Origin: Planctomycetota bacterium
Lineage (GTDB): Bacteria; Planctomycetota; Planctomycetia; Pirellulales; UBA1268
Assembly: GCA_003669585.1 (NCBI GenBank)
Contig: QWOQ01000010.1
Location: 1 to 64,000, forward strand
DNA: 64,000 nucleotides
Reading direction: 5' to 3'
The notes beneath the pieces are model-generated. The model was not told where the DNA came from. It searched no databases and worked only from the letters and a program-made list of their open reading frames with translations. Each line of letters opens with the position of its first letter. The first letter of the stretch is position 1. Below, piece after piece: positions 17,467 through 26,414 of this stretch. The position numbers and the translations under genes were made by a program.

Positions 17467-18159
17467 CTACTGCTCCACACTTTTCAAATTTAAAGGAGCA
17501 GGTGGCTCAAATTGACGAAGCTGCTCAATTCGTAGTTCCATGTCATCCCGACAGCGCAGCCGTCGCTCCTGCGACGTCGAAATGAGCGAATAGTGCCTGG
17601 CACACGTGAGGCGATCGATGACCTCCTGACAAAAACCAGCATGAGTTACCCAGAGTGCACTGTCCATCTGCCGCAGATCAACGGCAGCCGAATAAGAACG
17701 GAGTGTTTTCTTTCGTCGAAGCCCGTACTCATGAAAATAACTCATCGCAAGCTCTCGAAGGCTGCGGTAGATCGGATCACGAAATCGCAACCAAACACTG
17801 TTGCCCTTTGAAATTGCCCCCCAACAACCACCTCGACGAAAAATCGCGAGAACATGATCGTCGTCTTCGCAGGCTGACATATCCATTAAAAGAGGCGGCT
17901 GACCACTCTGGTAGAGCGCGCAGGCCGCAACGAGTGCGCCTTCAAAGCAATGCGCTCTATTCTGCTTGAGCACCTCGGCCACCGAGAGGGCGGTGTCACC
18001 CTCGGGCTCAAAATTAATCGGGATCGCTGAGATAAAGTCTTGAATTCGCTCCGGCGTGCGCAGCCTTGCAAGTTTCGTCGCAGCTCCACGCGACAAACCC
18101 AATCCCATACCTCGATTAATTTGTACGTCCATTCGATCTACCGGATTTGCCGCTTTCAT
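17467..18159 (-). CDS. Transglutaminase-like cysteine peptidase-fold protein
   Basis: 230 residues from the ATG at 18159. The likely Cys-His-Asp triad of the transglutaminase-like fold is in order: HCFEGALVAACAL (C71), DDDHVLAIF (H102) and RFRDPIY (D128). It has no signal peptide. It begins 53 bases after the stop of the lipoamide dehydrogenase gene and may be the last gene of that operon. The start is uncertain: a longer in-frame start at 18345 would overlap lpd, and ATG 18132 is also possible; none has a good ribosome site. The function is unknown, and the triad suggests a protease or amidase rather than protein cross-linking. Confidence 0.6.
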   Translation of the reverse strand: MKAANPVDRMDVQINRGMGLGLSRGAATKLARLRTPERIQDFISAIPINFEPEGDTALSVAEVLKQNRAHCFEGALVAACALYQSGQPPLLMDMSACEDDDHVLAIFRRGGCWGAISKGNSVWLRFRDPIYRSLRELAMSYFHEYGLRRKKTLRSYSAAVDLRQMDSALWVTHAGFCQEVIDRLTCARHYSLISTSQERRLRCRDDMELRIEQLRQFEPPAPLNLKSVEQ

Positions 18160-18211
18160 TTTTTGGCACGCACAAAAAAATGCTCTGTCACTTCCTGCAC
18201 AAAATCGCAGC

Positions 18212-19600
18212 TTACATATGAATCGCGCGACTATCCACAGCCATGGATGCCTCTTTGAAAGCCTCCGAAAGAGTCGGATGAGCATGACAAACCCGTGCGA
18301 TATCCTCACTTGTTGCCCCGAAGGCCATGGCAGCAGCAGCTTCACTGATCAAATTCCCCGCCTGCGGACCGATGATGTGTACGCCGAGAATCAAATCACT
18401 TTCAGCATCTGCGAGCACTTTCACAAATCCCTCGCCATCTGCAATCGTTCGGGCGCGACCGTTTGCACGAAATGGAAAAAGTCCTTTTCGAAAACGGACT
18501 CCTTCAGCTTTGAGCTGTTCCTCAGTACGACCCACAGCGGCAATTTCAGGATGCGTAAAAACAACCGCAGGCACAAGGTTGTAGTCGACATGACAGTGAC
18601 CGCTTCGCATCCCTTCAACGCAGGCCACCCCGTCTTCTTCGGCTTTATGAGCCAGCATCGGCCCAGCCACGCAATCTCCGATTGCCCAGACTCCAGCAGC
18701 ACTTGTACGAAACATCGAATCCACAGGAATGGCTCCGCGTGCATCGCATGCTATGCCGACCGATTCAAGACCGATTCTATCGGTGGCCGGTTTTCTCCCT
18801 GTGGCTGCAAGCACTCGATCGCACTCAAACTGTTCTCCTCCAGCACACTCCACCACGCACCCATTTCCAACTGCGACCGCTCGCTGCACTCGCATTCCGA
18901 AACGAATATCAAGCCCCTGCTTTCGAAAGAGCGTCAATGCCTCCGATGCAATCTCGCCATCAATCCCAGTCAGAATGCGATCAGAAAATTCGAGTACTGT
19001 CACTCGTGAACCCAGCCTCGCCCACACGCTTCCCAGTTCGAGTCCTATATAACCTCCACCGATGACAACCAAATGACCGGGAATAGTTTCATACGAAAGA
19101 GCCTCTGTACTCGTACCCACAAACCTGCCATCGATCTCTACTCCTGGCAAAATCACTGAGCGACTTCCGACTGCAATAACGACCCGCGCAGCTTCGATGA
19201 TGGTGACATTTCCTGATGCATCGAGCACATTGACTCGGCCTGAACCGGCGAGTGTGCCTTGCCCACGGTATCTCGTCACTGAATTTTTTTTGAGCAAGCT
19301 ATCGATGCCGCGAGCCAGCGCCGTGACAACTCCTTCCTTGCGTTTCATCATCGTGCCAAGGTCAAGCTCTACGCCGGTGGCTCGCACTCCGTGCTGAGAG
19401 AGGCCTCCACACGCCTCAGCAAACTTGTGACTCGACTCCAAGAGCGCCTTGGACGGAATGCATCCCACTCGTAGGCAGGTTCCACCGAGGCGATCCTCTG
19501 CCTCAACAACGGCCGCATTCATCCCCAACTGCGATGCGCGAATCGCTGCCACATACCCAGCAGGACCACCACCGATCACAACAAGTTCATGCGAGGGCAT
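18212..19600 (-). CDS. lpd: Dihydrolipoyl dehydrogenase (E3) of the 2-oxoglutarate complex
   Basis: 462 residues, an FAD flavoprotein that reoxidises dihydrolipoamide on E2 and reduces NAD+. The FAD-binding GGGPAGY is at 10-16, the redox-active disulfide is in GGTCLRVGCIPSK (C42, C47), the NAD-binding IGGGYIGLELG is mid-protein, and the C-terminal HAHPTLSE carries the His-Glu pair. The ATG at 19600 has GGAGAAG before it; an upstream in-frame start would add 15 unconserved residues. It lies 118 bases after sucB, completing E1-E2-E3 for the 2-oxoglutarate dehydrogenase complex. A second E3 gene at 29537-30967 goes with pyruvate dehydrogenase. Confidence 0.93.
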   Translation of the reverse strand: MPSHELVVIGGGPAGYVAAIRASQLGMNAAVVEAEDRLGGTCLRVGCIPSKALLESSHKFAEACGGLSQHGVRATGVELDLGTMMKRKEGVVTALARGIDSLLKKNSVTRYRGQGTLAGSGRVNVLDASGNVTIIEAARVVIAVGSRSVILPGVEIDGRFVGTSTEALSYETIPGHLVVIGGGYIGLELGSVWARLGSRVTVLEFSDRILTGIDGEIASEALTLFRKQGLDIRFGMRVQRAVAVGNGCVVECAGGEQFECDRVLAATGRKPATDRIGLESVGIACDARGAIPVDSMFRTSAAGVWAIGDCVAGPMLAHKAEEDGVACVEGMRSGHCHVDYNLVPAVVFTHPEIAAVGRTEEQLKAEGVRFRKGLFPFRANGRARTIADGEGFVKVLADAESDLILGVHIIGPQAGNLISEAAAAMAFGATSEDIARVCHAHPTLSEAFKEASMAVDSRAIHM

Positions 19601-19718
19601 CAGTTCTTCTCCAAAATAAAAGTCGCGGTCTATGCCGATCCGCACACGCCGATCTCAAGAATTTTTTCGAGGCTTCAACAACGTGAAATGCCATTTTCAA
19701 AACAGAGCAGCACAGCAC

Positions 19719-20993
19719 TTACACCTCAAGAAGAAGGCGGCTGGGATCTTCAATCGTGTCTTTGATCCGCTTGAGGAACGTCACTGCTTCGCGACCGTCA
19801 ACGAGTCGATGGTCGTACGTGAGCGCGATGTACATCATTGGCCTAATCACCACCTGCCCATTAATTGCCACAGGACGATCTGCAATGGCGTGCAATCCGA
19901 GAATTCCACTCTGTGGCGGATTGACAATCGGCGTCGACATGAGCGATCCGTAAACGCCGCCGTTTGAGATTGTAAATGTGCCCCCCTGTAATTCTTCGAG
20001 CTTGAGCTTGTTCTCGCTTGCCCGTTTTGAAAATTCAGAAATCGTTCGCTCTATTTCAGAAAACGAGAGTTTTTCTGCGTTGCGAATCACTGGAACGACG
20101 AGCCCTTTTCCTCCGCCTACAGCGATACCGATGTCACAGTAATCGTGATAGACAATATGCGGATCACGAAACTCGGCATTCACTTGGGGCACGGCTCGCA
20201 GCGCTTCCACGGCAGCCCGTACGAAGAACGACATGAATCCCAGCTTTGAACCGTGCCGCTCTAGAAATGTTTCCTTGAATTTTTGCCGAAGTGCCGACAC
20301 AGCGCTCATGTCAACTTCATTGAATGTTGTCAGCAACGCAGCTTGCTGCTGCGCGTCGACAAGCCTTTCGGCGATTCGGCGACGAATTGGACTGATGAGT
20401 ACAAGCCGCTCTTCCCGATGGGAGTCTGCCTTCGTCAGCGTCATCGTTGTAGCCTTCGGCAATGCCGGTGTTTTGTTCGATGGTGGAGCAACTGTCGACG
20501 CACGACTGACAGCTACCGCTTCGACTGCGTCAGTTTTTGTGATTCTTCCACCCGGCCCTGTGCCAATGGCCGACAACGCGCTCACCCCTGCTTCTCCAAG
20601 CACCCTTTCGGCAGCAGGCATAACCCGTACCGACGACGGCGAAGGCTGAACACTCCCTACGTCGACTCGACCCGAAGAGTGCTTCACGCTCACCGTGGGT
20701 TGTAATGCAGGCGGCGACGAAGACGACGGTGAAGCCAAGACCTCAGCAGCGGAATCGACCGGTTCGAAATACCCGATCACTTCCCCCACCACGGCGCGCT
20801 CTCCTTCGAGTTTCACAATCCGAGACAAAACGCCTGCAGAAGGCGCAGGAAGCTCAACGGTCGCTTTGTCGCTTTCAATTTCAACAATAGTTTCGTCGAT
20901 CCGTACCGAATCCCCTTCTCGCTTTTTCCAAGGACCAATTTGGACTTCGGTGATCGACTCTCCAACAGCAGGAACCTTCAATTCAATTGGCAT
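19719..20993 (-). CDS. sucB: Dihydrolipoyl succinyltransferase, E2 of 2-oxoglutarate dehydrogenase
   Basis: 424 residues. One N-terminal lipoyl domain has the target lysine in [12 protein letters not shown] (K43). A Pro/Ser/Thr-rich linker leads to a peripheral-subunit-binding domain ([12 protein letters not shown]...[12 protein letters not shown]). The C-terminal catalytic acyltransferase domain ends in [16 protein letters not shown], with the catalytic His and Asp. [14 protein letters not shown] is the usual succinyltransferase start, so the ATG at 20993 was chosen, although no Shine-Dalgarno is visible. The gene lies between sucA and lpd on the same strand. Confidence 0.93.
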   Translation of the reverse strand: MPIELKVPAVGESITEVQIGPWKKREGDSVRIDETIVEIESDKATVELPAPSAGVLSRIVKLEGERAVVGEVIGYFEPVDSAAEVLASPSSSSPPALQPTVSVKHSSGRVDVGSVQPSPSSVRVMPAAERVLGEAGVSALSAIGTGPGGRITKTDAVEAVAVSRASTVAPPSNKTPALPKATTMTLTKADSHREERLVLISPIRRRIAERLVDAQQQAALLTTFNEVDMSAVSALRQKFKETFLERHGSKLGFMSFFVRAAVEALRAVPQVNAEFRDPHIVYHDYCDIGIAVGGGKGLVVPVIRNAEKLSFSEIERTISEFSKRASENKLKLEELQGGTFTISNGGVYGSLMSTPIVNPPQSGILGLHAIADRPVAINGQVVIRPMMYIALTYDHRLVDGREAVTFLKRIKDTIEDPSRLLLEV

Positions 20994-21132
20994 GAGGGCA
21001 CGCGCACAATGTAGACGGGATGGTACGAGTCGACGCGGTGCCGGCTCCGAATCAATAGTCGAACAAGATCGAGCGAAGGCTTCAAGATCGAATCTCTTCT
21101 GCACACGACCTTTGGTGTATGCCCCTCTTGGG

Positions 21133-24117
21133 TCAGCTTTGAAAGGCTGCAGTCAGAAGTTCATTCTGTTCAAGTTTGTGGCTGTTGGCGGATCCCGTCG
21201 CCGGGCTTGCCGCACTTTGGCGACAAACTCCCGAAAATGGAAAACGCTCGAGCAATTTGTCTCCAAAATGGATTCGAAAGAATCGCCAGGCTCCCATATT
21301 TTCAGGCTCTTCCTGAACCCACACCGCCGGAGTGCCGGGTGTGTATCTCATAATCGCCGCTTCGAGTGCTCGCTTTGGAAGTGGATAAAGTTGCTCAACT
21401 CGAATAATAGCGACATCCCGACGGCCATTTTCTTCCCGTCGTTTTTCGAGTTCGTACGCAACTTTTCCAGAACAGAGCAGAATGCGGCGAATATCGGCCG
21501 GAGGAACAGAAGAGGAATCGTGAATGACTCGTTGGAATGTTCCGCTAGAAAGATCTTGCAAAGTTGAAACGCACAGCGGATGCCGCAGAAGACTTTTGGG
21601 AGTCATGACAATAAGAGGTTTTCGCCACACACGCAGCACCTGCCGCCTCAGGCAGTGAAACATTTGTGCTGGAGTGGTGGGAGTCACCACTTGAATATTG
21701 TCTTTCGCAGCGAGTGACAGGAATCGTTCTATTCTTGCACTTGAATGCTCGGGGCCCTGCCCTTCGAATCCATGTGGCAACAGCATCACAATTCCAGAAA
21801 GTCGATTCCATTTATCCTCTGCACTGACAATAAATTGATCGACCACTACTTGCGCAGCATTCACGAAATCTCCGAACTGCGCTTCCCACATGACGAGTCC
21901 GTCGGGACAGTCAAGGCTGTAACCGTACTCAAACCCGAGAACTCCTGCCTCAGAGAGTGGACTGTTGTAAATTTCAACCGGCGATTGATCCTCCGAAAGA
22001 TGCTGCAACGAACAGTAGGTTTCATCTGAAACAGAATCATGGATCACCGAATGACGATGGCTGAATGTGCCTCGCTGACTGTCCTGGCCGCTCAGCCGCA
22101 CTCGCAGTCCCTGCGTGGCAAGGCTCGCCAGCGCAAGGGCTTCTCCTGCAGACCAATCGATCGGATGCGAGCCATCGATCATCTGCCTTCGTGTTTCAAG
22201 AAATTTCACAATTTTTGAATGCGGCCTGAACCCATCCGGCAGACGGATGAGGGATCCCAGAAGTTGTTTGAGGATCTCAGGCCTGACGCCCGTGTCGACG
22301 TCTGCGGCTTCTCGTTCACGTCCACCGATATAGAAAGCCCATACTCCGCCCAATTCACCGCGATGAACAAAATCGTCGCTCTTCGCAACTTTCAGCTCCT
22401 GATCGAGTTTTTCGCGATGTTCATCAGCGATCTGCATCGCCTCTTCTCGATGAACGTCTCCAAGCTTTAAGAGCTTCTCAAGGTAACTCTGATGAACACT
22501 CAAACGCTGTTCAATCACTCGATACAGCGCCGGCTGGGTAAATGCCGGTTCATCCCCTTCGTTGTGTCCGCGACGACGAAAACAGTACATATCGATGACG
22601 ACGTCCCGCTGAAACTCGCGGCGGAAATCCATCGCCAGTGACACGACCTGAGCAACCGCCTCAGGATCCTCTCCATTCACGTGAAAAATTGGTATCTGGA
22701 GCATCTTCGCAACGTCAGTGGCGTACATCGACGAACGTGCTTCACTGGGACTCGTCGTGAATCCAATTTGATTATTCACAATCACATGCAATGTTCCACC
22801 GATTCGATAGGCGTCGAGTTCACTGAGATTGAGGGTCTCTTGGATGATTCCTTCTCCTGCGAACGCAGCGTCACCATGAATCAATACGACGAGTCCAAGC
22901 TCTCGCCGAGAATCAGCACTTCGATCCTGTCTTGCCCGCATTCGACCGATGGCTACTGGATTGACAAACTCCAAGTGACTCGGATTAAAGCAGAGTGTCA
23001 AATGAATTTTTTTTCCATTGGCAGCCGTCCAGTCCGTAGAGTGTCCTAGGTGATACTTCACATCGCCCCGACCCACGTGCAGTTCTGGATCGAGGTCGGC
23101 AAACTCCCGAAAAATTCGCTGGGGGCTCTTCCCCATAATGTTGGCAAGAACATTCAGCCTGCCGCGATGAGCCATCGCAAGAACAATATCACCAATCTCC
23201 TGAGTCGCGGCGCGTTCAATCGTCATTTCCAGAAGTGGAATGAGTGTTTCAGCACCTTCCAACGAAAAACTTTTCGCCCCAAGAAATCGCTTCTGAATGA
23301 ACTCTTCAAACACTGCCGAAGTAGTCATTTGACGATAAATGCGCAACTGCTGCCGGCGATCGAGTTGAATCCTATTTTCAGATCCCTCCATTCTCACTTG
23401 CAGCCACTGCCGGACGCGCAGATCGTCCATGTGCATAAATTGAACGCCGATCGCACGGCAGTATGTGTTGCGAAGTCGCCGAATGATCTGTCGCAGCGAC
23501 ATCACCTGCGGACCTTCGATCGTATCGGTCGAAAAGACGCGATCCATGTCTTGTTCGGTGAGGTGATAGAAATCTGGATCAAGTTCCGGAAGGCCTGGAC
23601 GCGGCCGACCGAGCGGATCGATTTCAGCCATCAAATGGCCTCGTACCCGGTAGGCTCTCACTAATTGATCGACGCGATCTTGAAGAAAAGCAACTCGCTC
23701 CTCGCCGACAGTTCCTGATGCCTGTGGCATCGGAAGAGGTGCTGCTTCACCAACCGGAGCCTCGGGAACAACTCGGTGGCCGTTGGTGCCCGCTAACTCG
23801 AATGCAGGCGGAATGCCTTCCGGTGAAAACCTAACACTGTTTGAAACTGGGCTGTGACCGTTGCCGAGCGTTCCGCGAGAAGGACGATCGTCAATGCTCG
23901 TCCCGGTATTCTTTTTATTCGTCTTCGAAATCGGCGCAGCGATTGCAACGGCTGACGCCTCTGCATCACCGTTGGTGTCGGCTATCGATTGAAAATATTC
24001 TCGCCAGTCTGCGGAAACGTTTTCCGGATTTTTCTGAAACTCTGAGTAGAGTTCTTCCAGAAAAGAAACGCTGGCTGTTCCTGCTCGATCAAAATCGAAC
24101 TGTTCCATAGTGCTCAC
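21133..24117 (-). CDS. sucA: 2-oxoglutarate dehydrogenase E1 component
   Basis: 994 residues, a thiamine-diphosphate enzyme that decarboxylates 2-oxoglutarate and succinylates E2. The N-terminus has the E1o signature [20 protein letters not shown]. The ThDP region includes [13 protein letters not shown] and HLGHS, followed by [23 protein letters not shown] and [15 protein letters not shown]. The C-terminal [12 protein letters not shown] and FEYGYS belong to the transketolase-like half. The length fits the family (~930 in E. coli) plus a ~60-residue linker. The first codon is GTG at 24117, with an ATG three codons later at 24108 as an equally plausible start. It is the first gene of sucA-sucB-lpd. 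Confidence 0.95.
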   Translation of the reverse strand: MSTMEQFDFDRAGTASVSFLEELYSEFQKNPENVSADWREYFQSIADTNGDAEASAVAIAAPISKTNKKNTGTSIDDRPSRGTLGNGHSPVSNSVRFSPEGIPPAFELAGTNGHRVVPEAPVGEAAPLPMPQASGTVGEERVAFLQDRVDQLVRAYRVRGHLMAEIDPLGRPRPGLPELDPDFYHLTEQDMDRVFSTDTIEGPQVMSLRQIIRRLRNTYCRAIGVQFMHMDDLRVRQWLQVRMEGSENRIQLDRRQQLRIYRQMTTSAVFEEFIQKRFLGAKSFSLEGAETLIPLLEMTIERAATQEIGDIVLAMAHRGRLNVLANIMGKSPQRIFREFADLDPELHVGRGDVKYHLGHSTDWTAANGKKIHLTLCFNPSHLEFVNPVAIGRMRARQDRSADSRRELGLVVLIHGDAAFAGEGIIQETLNLSELDAYRIGGTLHVIVNNQIGFTTSPSEARSSMYATDVAKMLQIPIFHVNGEDPEAVAQVVSLAMDFRREFQRDVVIDMYCFRRRGHNEGDEPAFTQPALYRVIEQRLSVHQSYLEKLLKLGDVHREEAMQIADEHREKLDQELKVAKSDDFVHRGELGGVWAFYIGGREREAADVDTGVRPEILKQLLGSLIRLPDGFRPHSKIVKFLETRRQMIDGSHPIDWSAGEALALASLATQGLRVRLSGQDSQRGTFSHRHSVIHDSVSDETYCSLQHLSEDQSPVEIYNSPLSEAGVLGFEYGYSLDCPDGLVMWEAQFGDFVNAAQVVVDQFIVSAEDKWNRLSGIVMLLPHGFEGQGPEHSSARIERFLSLAAKDNIQVVTPTTPAQMFHCLRRQVLRVWRKPLIVMTPKSLLRHPLCVSTLQDLSSGTFQRVIHDSSSVPPADIRRILLCSGKVAYELEKRREENGRRDVAIIRVEQLYPLPKRALEAAIMRYTPGTPAVWVQEEPENMGAWRFFRIHFGDKLLERFPFSGVCRQSAASPATGSANSHKLEQNELLTAAFQS

Positions 24118-24552
24118 ACATACGGGTCGTGGGGTTTCTGAATTTCACTTCTTTCATAACACTCTCTGCTGACTCGCCACACTTCTCAAGAATGTGATTC
24201 CACTTTCAATCTGTCCTGACGCAAAAGGCGATCGTTTGAAACATCACTGGCCAAACTCCGAGAGTCCCCGCGTTGTTCTCGGGAAGATTTGCGGATGCCT
24301 TTTGCAAATAATTTCAATGGTTCTCTCACATTCAAGTTTGGGAAGTGTAGTAGTCATCTTCATAATCTGAAATGCCAGCGGGGGTTCTTGGAATCTGGAG
24401 TTTCTCTTTATTTTCATGAAAAGCTGGCTGTTTTTAGTTTTAACCTGTGATTCACACAAACGTTTTTTCCATACTGTATTGCAAGCTCGAAATCAGAGAG
24501 CCTCTCATCATTCACACTCCCTCGCACCTGTAAGAGAGAAACCACTTTTCTC
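24118..24552. other. Gene-free upstream region of sucA
   Basis: 435 bases, A+T-rich relative to neighbours, which should contain the sucA operon promoter on the minus strand. I see no coding signal, repeat or convincing terminator in it. Confidence 0.4.
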
Positions 24553-24904
24553 ATGTCACTTTTTCCAACGGTCGTGCTTCTTGTATTCTTAAATATCTTT
24601 ATGACTTTTGCGTGGTACGGCCACCCTCCACTCAAGACGACGCCCCTGGGTGGCCGCAATTCTCGTGAACTGGCCAATCGCGCTGCCTGAATAGGCACTC
24701 GTGCCTGCCAATAGATTTGGACACGCCACGCTCACTGCACCACAACTCAAAATGATTCCGGAGGTGATTGGAATCGCAGTTGTTCTCGGATTCAACGCAC
24801 TGCGGCTCCGAGACCCCATGCGAACACCCGGCTTCATCGCGATGGCACTCATCGCCGCGGCAGTCTTTGTGAAGCTTGGCTCTCGCCTGGGCGAGTCACT
24901 CTGA
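24553..24904 (+). pseudogene. Decayed DMT/DUF486 small membrane protein gene
   Basis: The plus strand reads MSLFPTVVLLVFLNIFMTFAWYGH from an ATG at 24553. It then continues one frame later as PWVAAILVNWPIALPE, a TAG at 24692-24694 where the family has the Tyr after Glu, and VPANRFGHATLTAPQLKMIPE to the stop at 24904. These are the three conserved blocks of DUF486 (DMT superfamily, four membrane helices, about 110 residues). One frameshift and one in-frame stop leave it non-functional unless the sequence has errors. It lies between the two 2-oxoacid dehydrogenase gene sets on the opposite strand. Confidence 0.8.
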
Positions 24905-24943
24905 AAAAATTCATAGCGAGAGCAACGTCGAATCTTTCAATGA

Positions 24944-26296
24944 TTACATCGAAAGCAGCAACCGACCGGGACTCTCAAGATACCCAATGACTTCGTTTAA
25001 GAATCGTGCTGCCATCGCACCATCTACCAAGCGATGATCGTACGAAAGAGACATCGGCATCATCAGCCGAGGCTCGATCCTGTCCTCGTGAACCACAGGC
25101 ATTTTTCTCGATCGACCGATGAGTAAAATCGCGGCCTCAGGCCAGTTGATGATCGGGGTTGAGAATGTACCGCCGATTGCACCGAGATTGCTGATCGTGA
25201 ATGTTCCACCTCGCAAATCGTCGATACTGTACTGCGTATTCTTTGCCTTTTCCGCAAGTTCAGTGATCGCCTGCGCAATGTGTGGAATTGACAACTGATC
25301 TGCATCGCGAAGCACCGGAACGACGAGTCCTCTCGGAGTATCTACGGCGATACCGACGTTGACATATTCCTTATAAAGAATCTCACCTTTTTCTGTGTCG
25401 ATTGATGCGTTGATCGATGGATGAAGCCGAAGAGACAAACTAATCGCTTTTACAACAAAGGACAAAGCCGTGAGCTTGACGTTGTGCGACGCACTTTCAG
25501 AGGCACTTGCCTTACGAAGCCGTTCTAGCTCTGTCACATCTGCGTCGTCAAAATTCGTCAGATGTGGAATAGTGGAAACGCTGCGAACCATGTTTGCGGC
25601 AATGGTGCGACGCATCCGGCTCATCGATTCCCTTCGCACCGGGCCCCAATCGTCTCGTTCGGTTGATTGACTCTCACTGGCGCGAGGCCGAGAGGATGGC
25701 TGCGAATTTGCCTGTCGGACTGCCGCTACAACATCTTCACGCGTAATACGTCCAGAAGAACCGCTCCCTCTGAGTCGTCCCAGATCGACACCGAGTTCGC
25801 GAGCCAAACGTCTCACGGCAGGCCCGGCGGGCTCCGGAGAGGCTGTTGAGCTTGATTCATTTTTCGAGTGCCCATTGGCAATGGATGCTGCCACTGTTTG
25901 AGAAGGCGCTAAAATCGGCTGGGGAACCGTTGGCGACGGCTTCACTGCCGGCGACGCAATGACTTCAGTGGCTGAAACCACTGGAGCCACTGGCTTTGAA
26001 GAAGATGGAACTGCCGGCGATTTCCCAGGCACCTTCGACACCACAGGAACGGCTTCACCAGACATTTCGAGCATGACAAGAGTCTGACCAATTCGAATCG
26101 TGTCCCCTTTTTTGACAAGCACCTCGGTTACTTGCCCACCGGGAGTACAGGGCACTTCGATCACTGCCTTGTCGGTCTCGACTTCAAGCAAGGCCTGGCC
26201 AGGTTTCACGATGTCACCGACTGACACAAAGACAGTCACGACATCGCCGTTTTCAATATTTTCGCCGAGATGAGGAAGCGTAAATGGAGTGGGCAT
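24944..26296 (-). CDS. aceF: Dihydrolipoyl acetyltransferase, E2 of pyruvate dehydrogenase
   Basis: 450 residues. A single lipoyl domain carries K43 in VETDKAVIEVPC. A long Pro/Ser/Ala linker follows, then a subunit-binding domain (VRRLARELGVDLGRLRGSG, GRITREDVVAAVR). The catalytic domain ends in [16 protein letters not shown]. It differs from SucB in the N-terminal PHLGENIENGDVV and in its placement directly after aceE (118-base spacer). It transfers acetyl groups from E1 to CoA. E. coli AceF has three lipoyl domains, so this is a minimal version. Confidence 0.92.
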   Translation of the reverse strand: MPTPFTLPHLGENIENGDVVTVFVSVGDIVKPGQALLEVETDKAVIEVPCTPGGQVTEVLVKKGDTIRIGQTLVMLEMSGEAVPVVSKVPGKSPAVPSSSKPVAPVVSATEVIASPAVKPSPTVPQPILAPSQTVAASIANGHSKNESSSTASPEPAGPAVRRLARELGVDLGRLRGSGSSGRITREDVVAAVRQANSQPSSRPRASESQSTERDDWGPVRRESMSRMRRTIAANMVRSVSTIPHLTNFDDADVTELERLRKASASESASHNVKLTALSFVVKAISLSLRLHPSINASIDTEKGEILYKEYVNVGIAVDTPRGLVVPVLRDADQLSIPHIAQAITELAEKAKNTQYSIDDLRGGTFTISNLGAIGGTFSTPIINWPEAAILLIGRSRKMPVVHEDRIEPRLMMPMSLSYDHRLVDGAMAARFLNEVIGYLESPGRLLLSM

Positions 26297-26414
26297 GAAA
26301 AAATGCTCGTTGAAGGGAAAGGGGAAATTGGAATTCCGGCAATGGAACCAGACGTTTTAAAATTCTCTATTTTTTTGTTTCACAAGGAATACACGTTTAG
26401 CACCTCGCAGCAGT

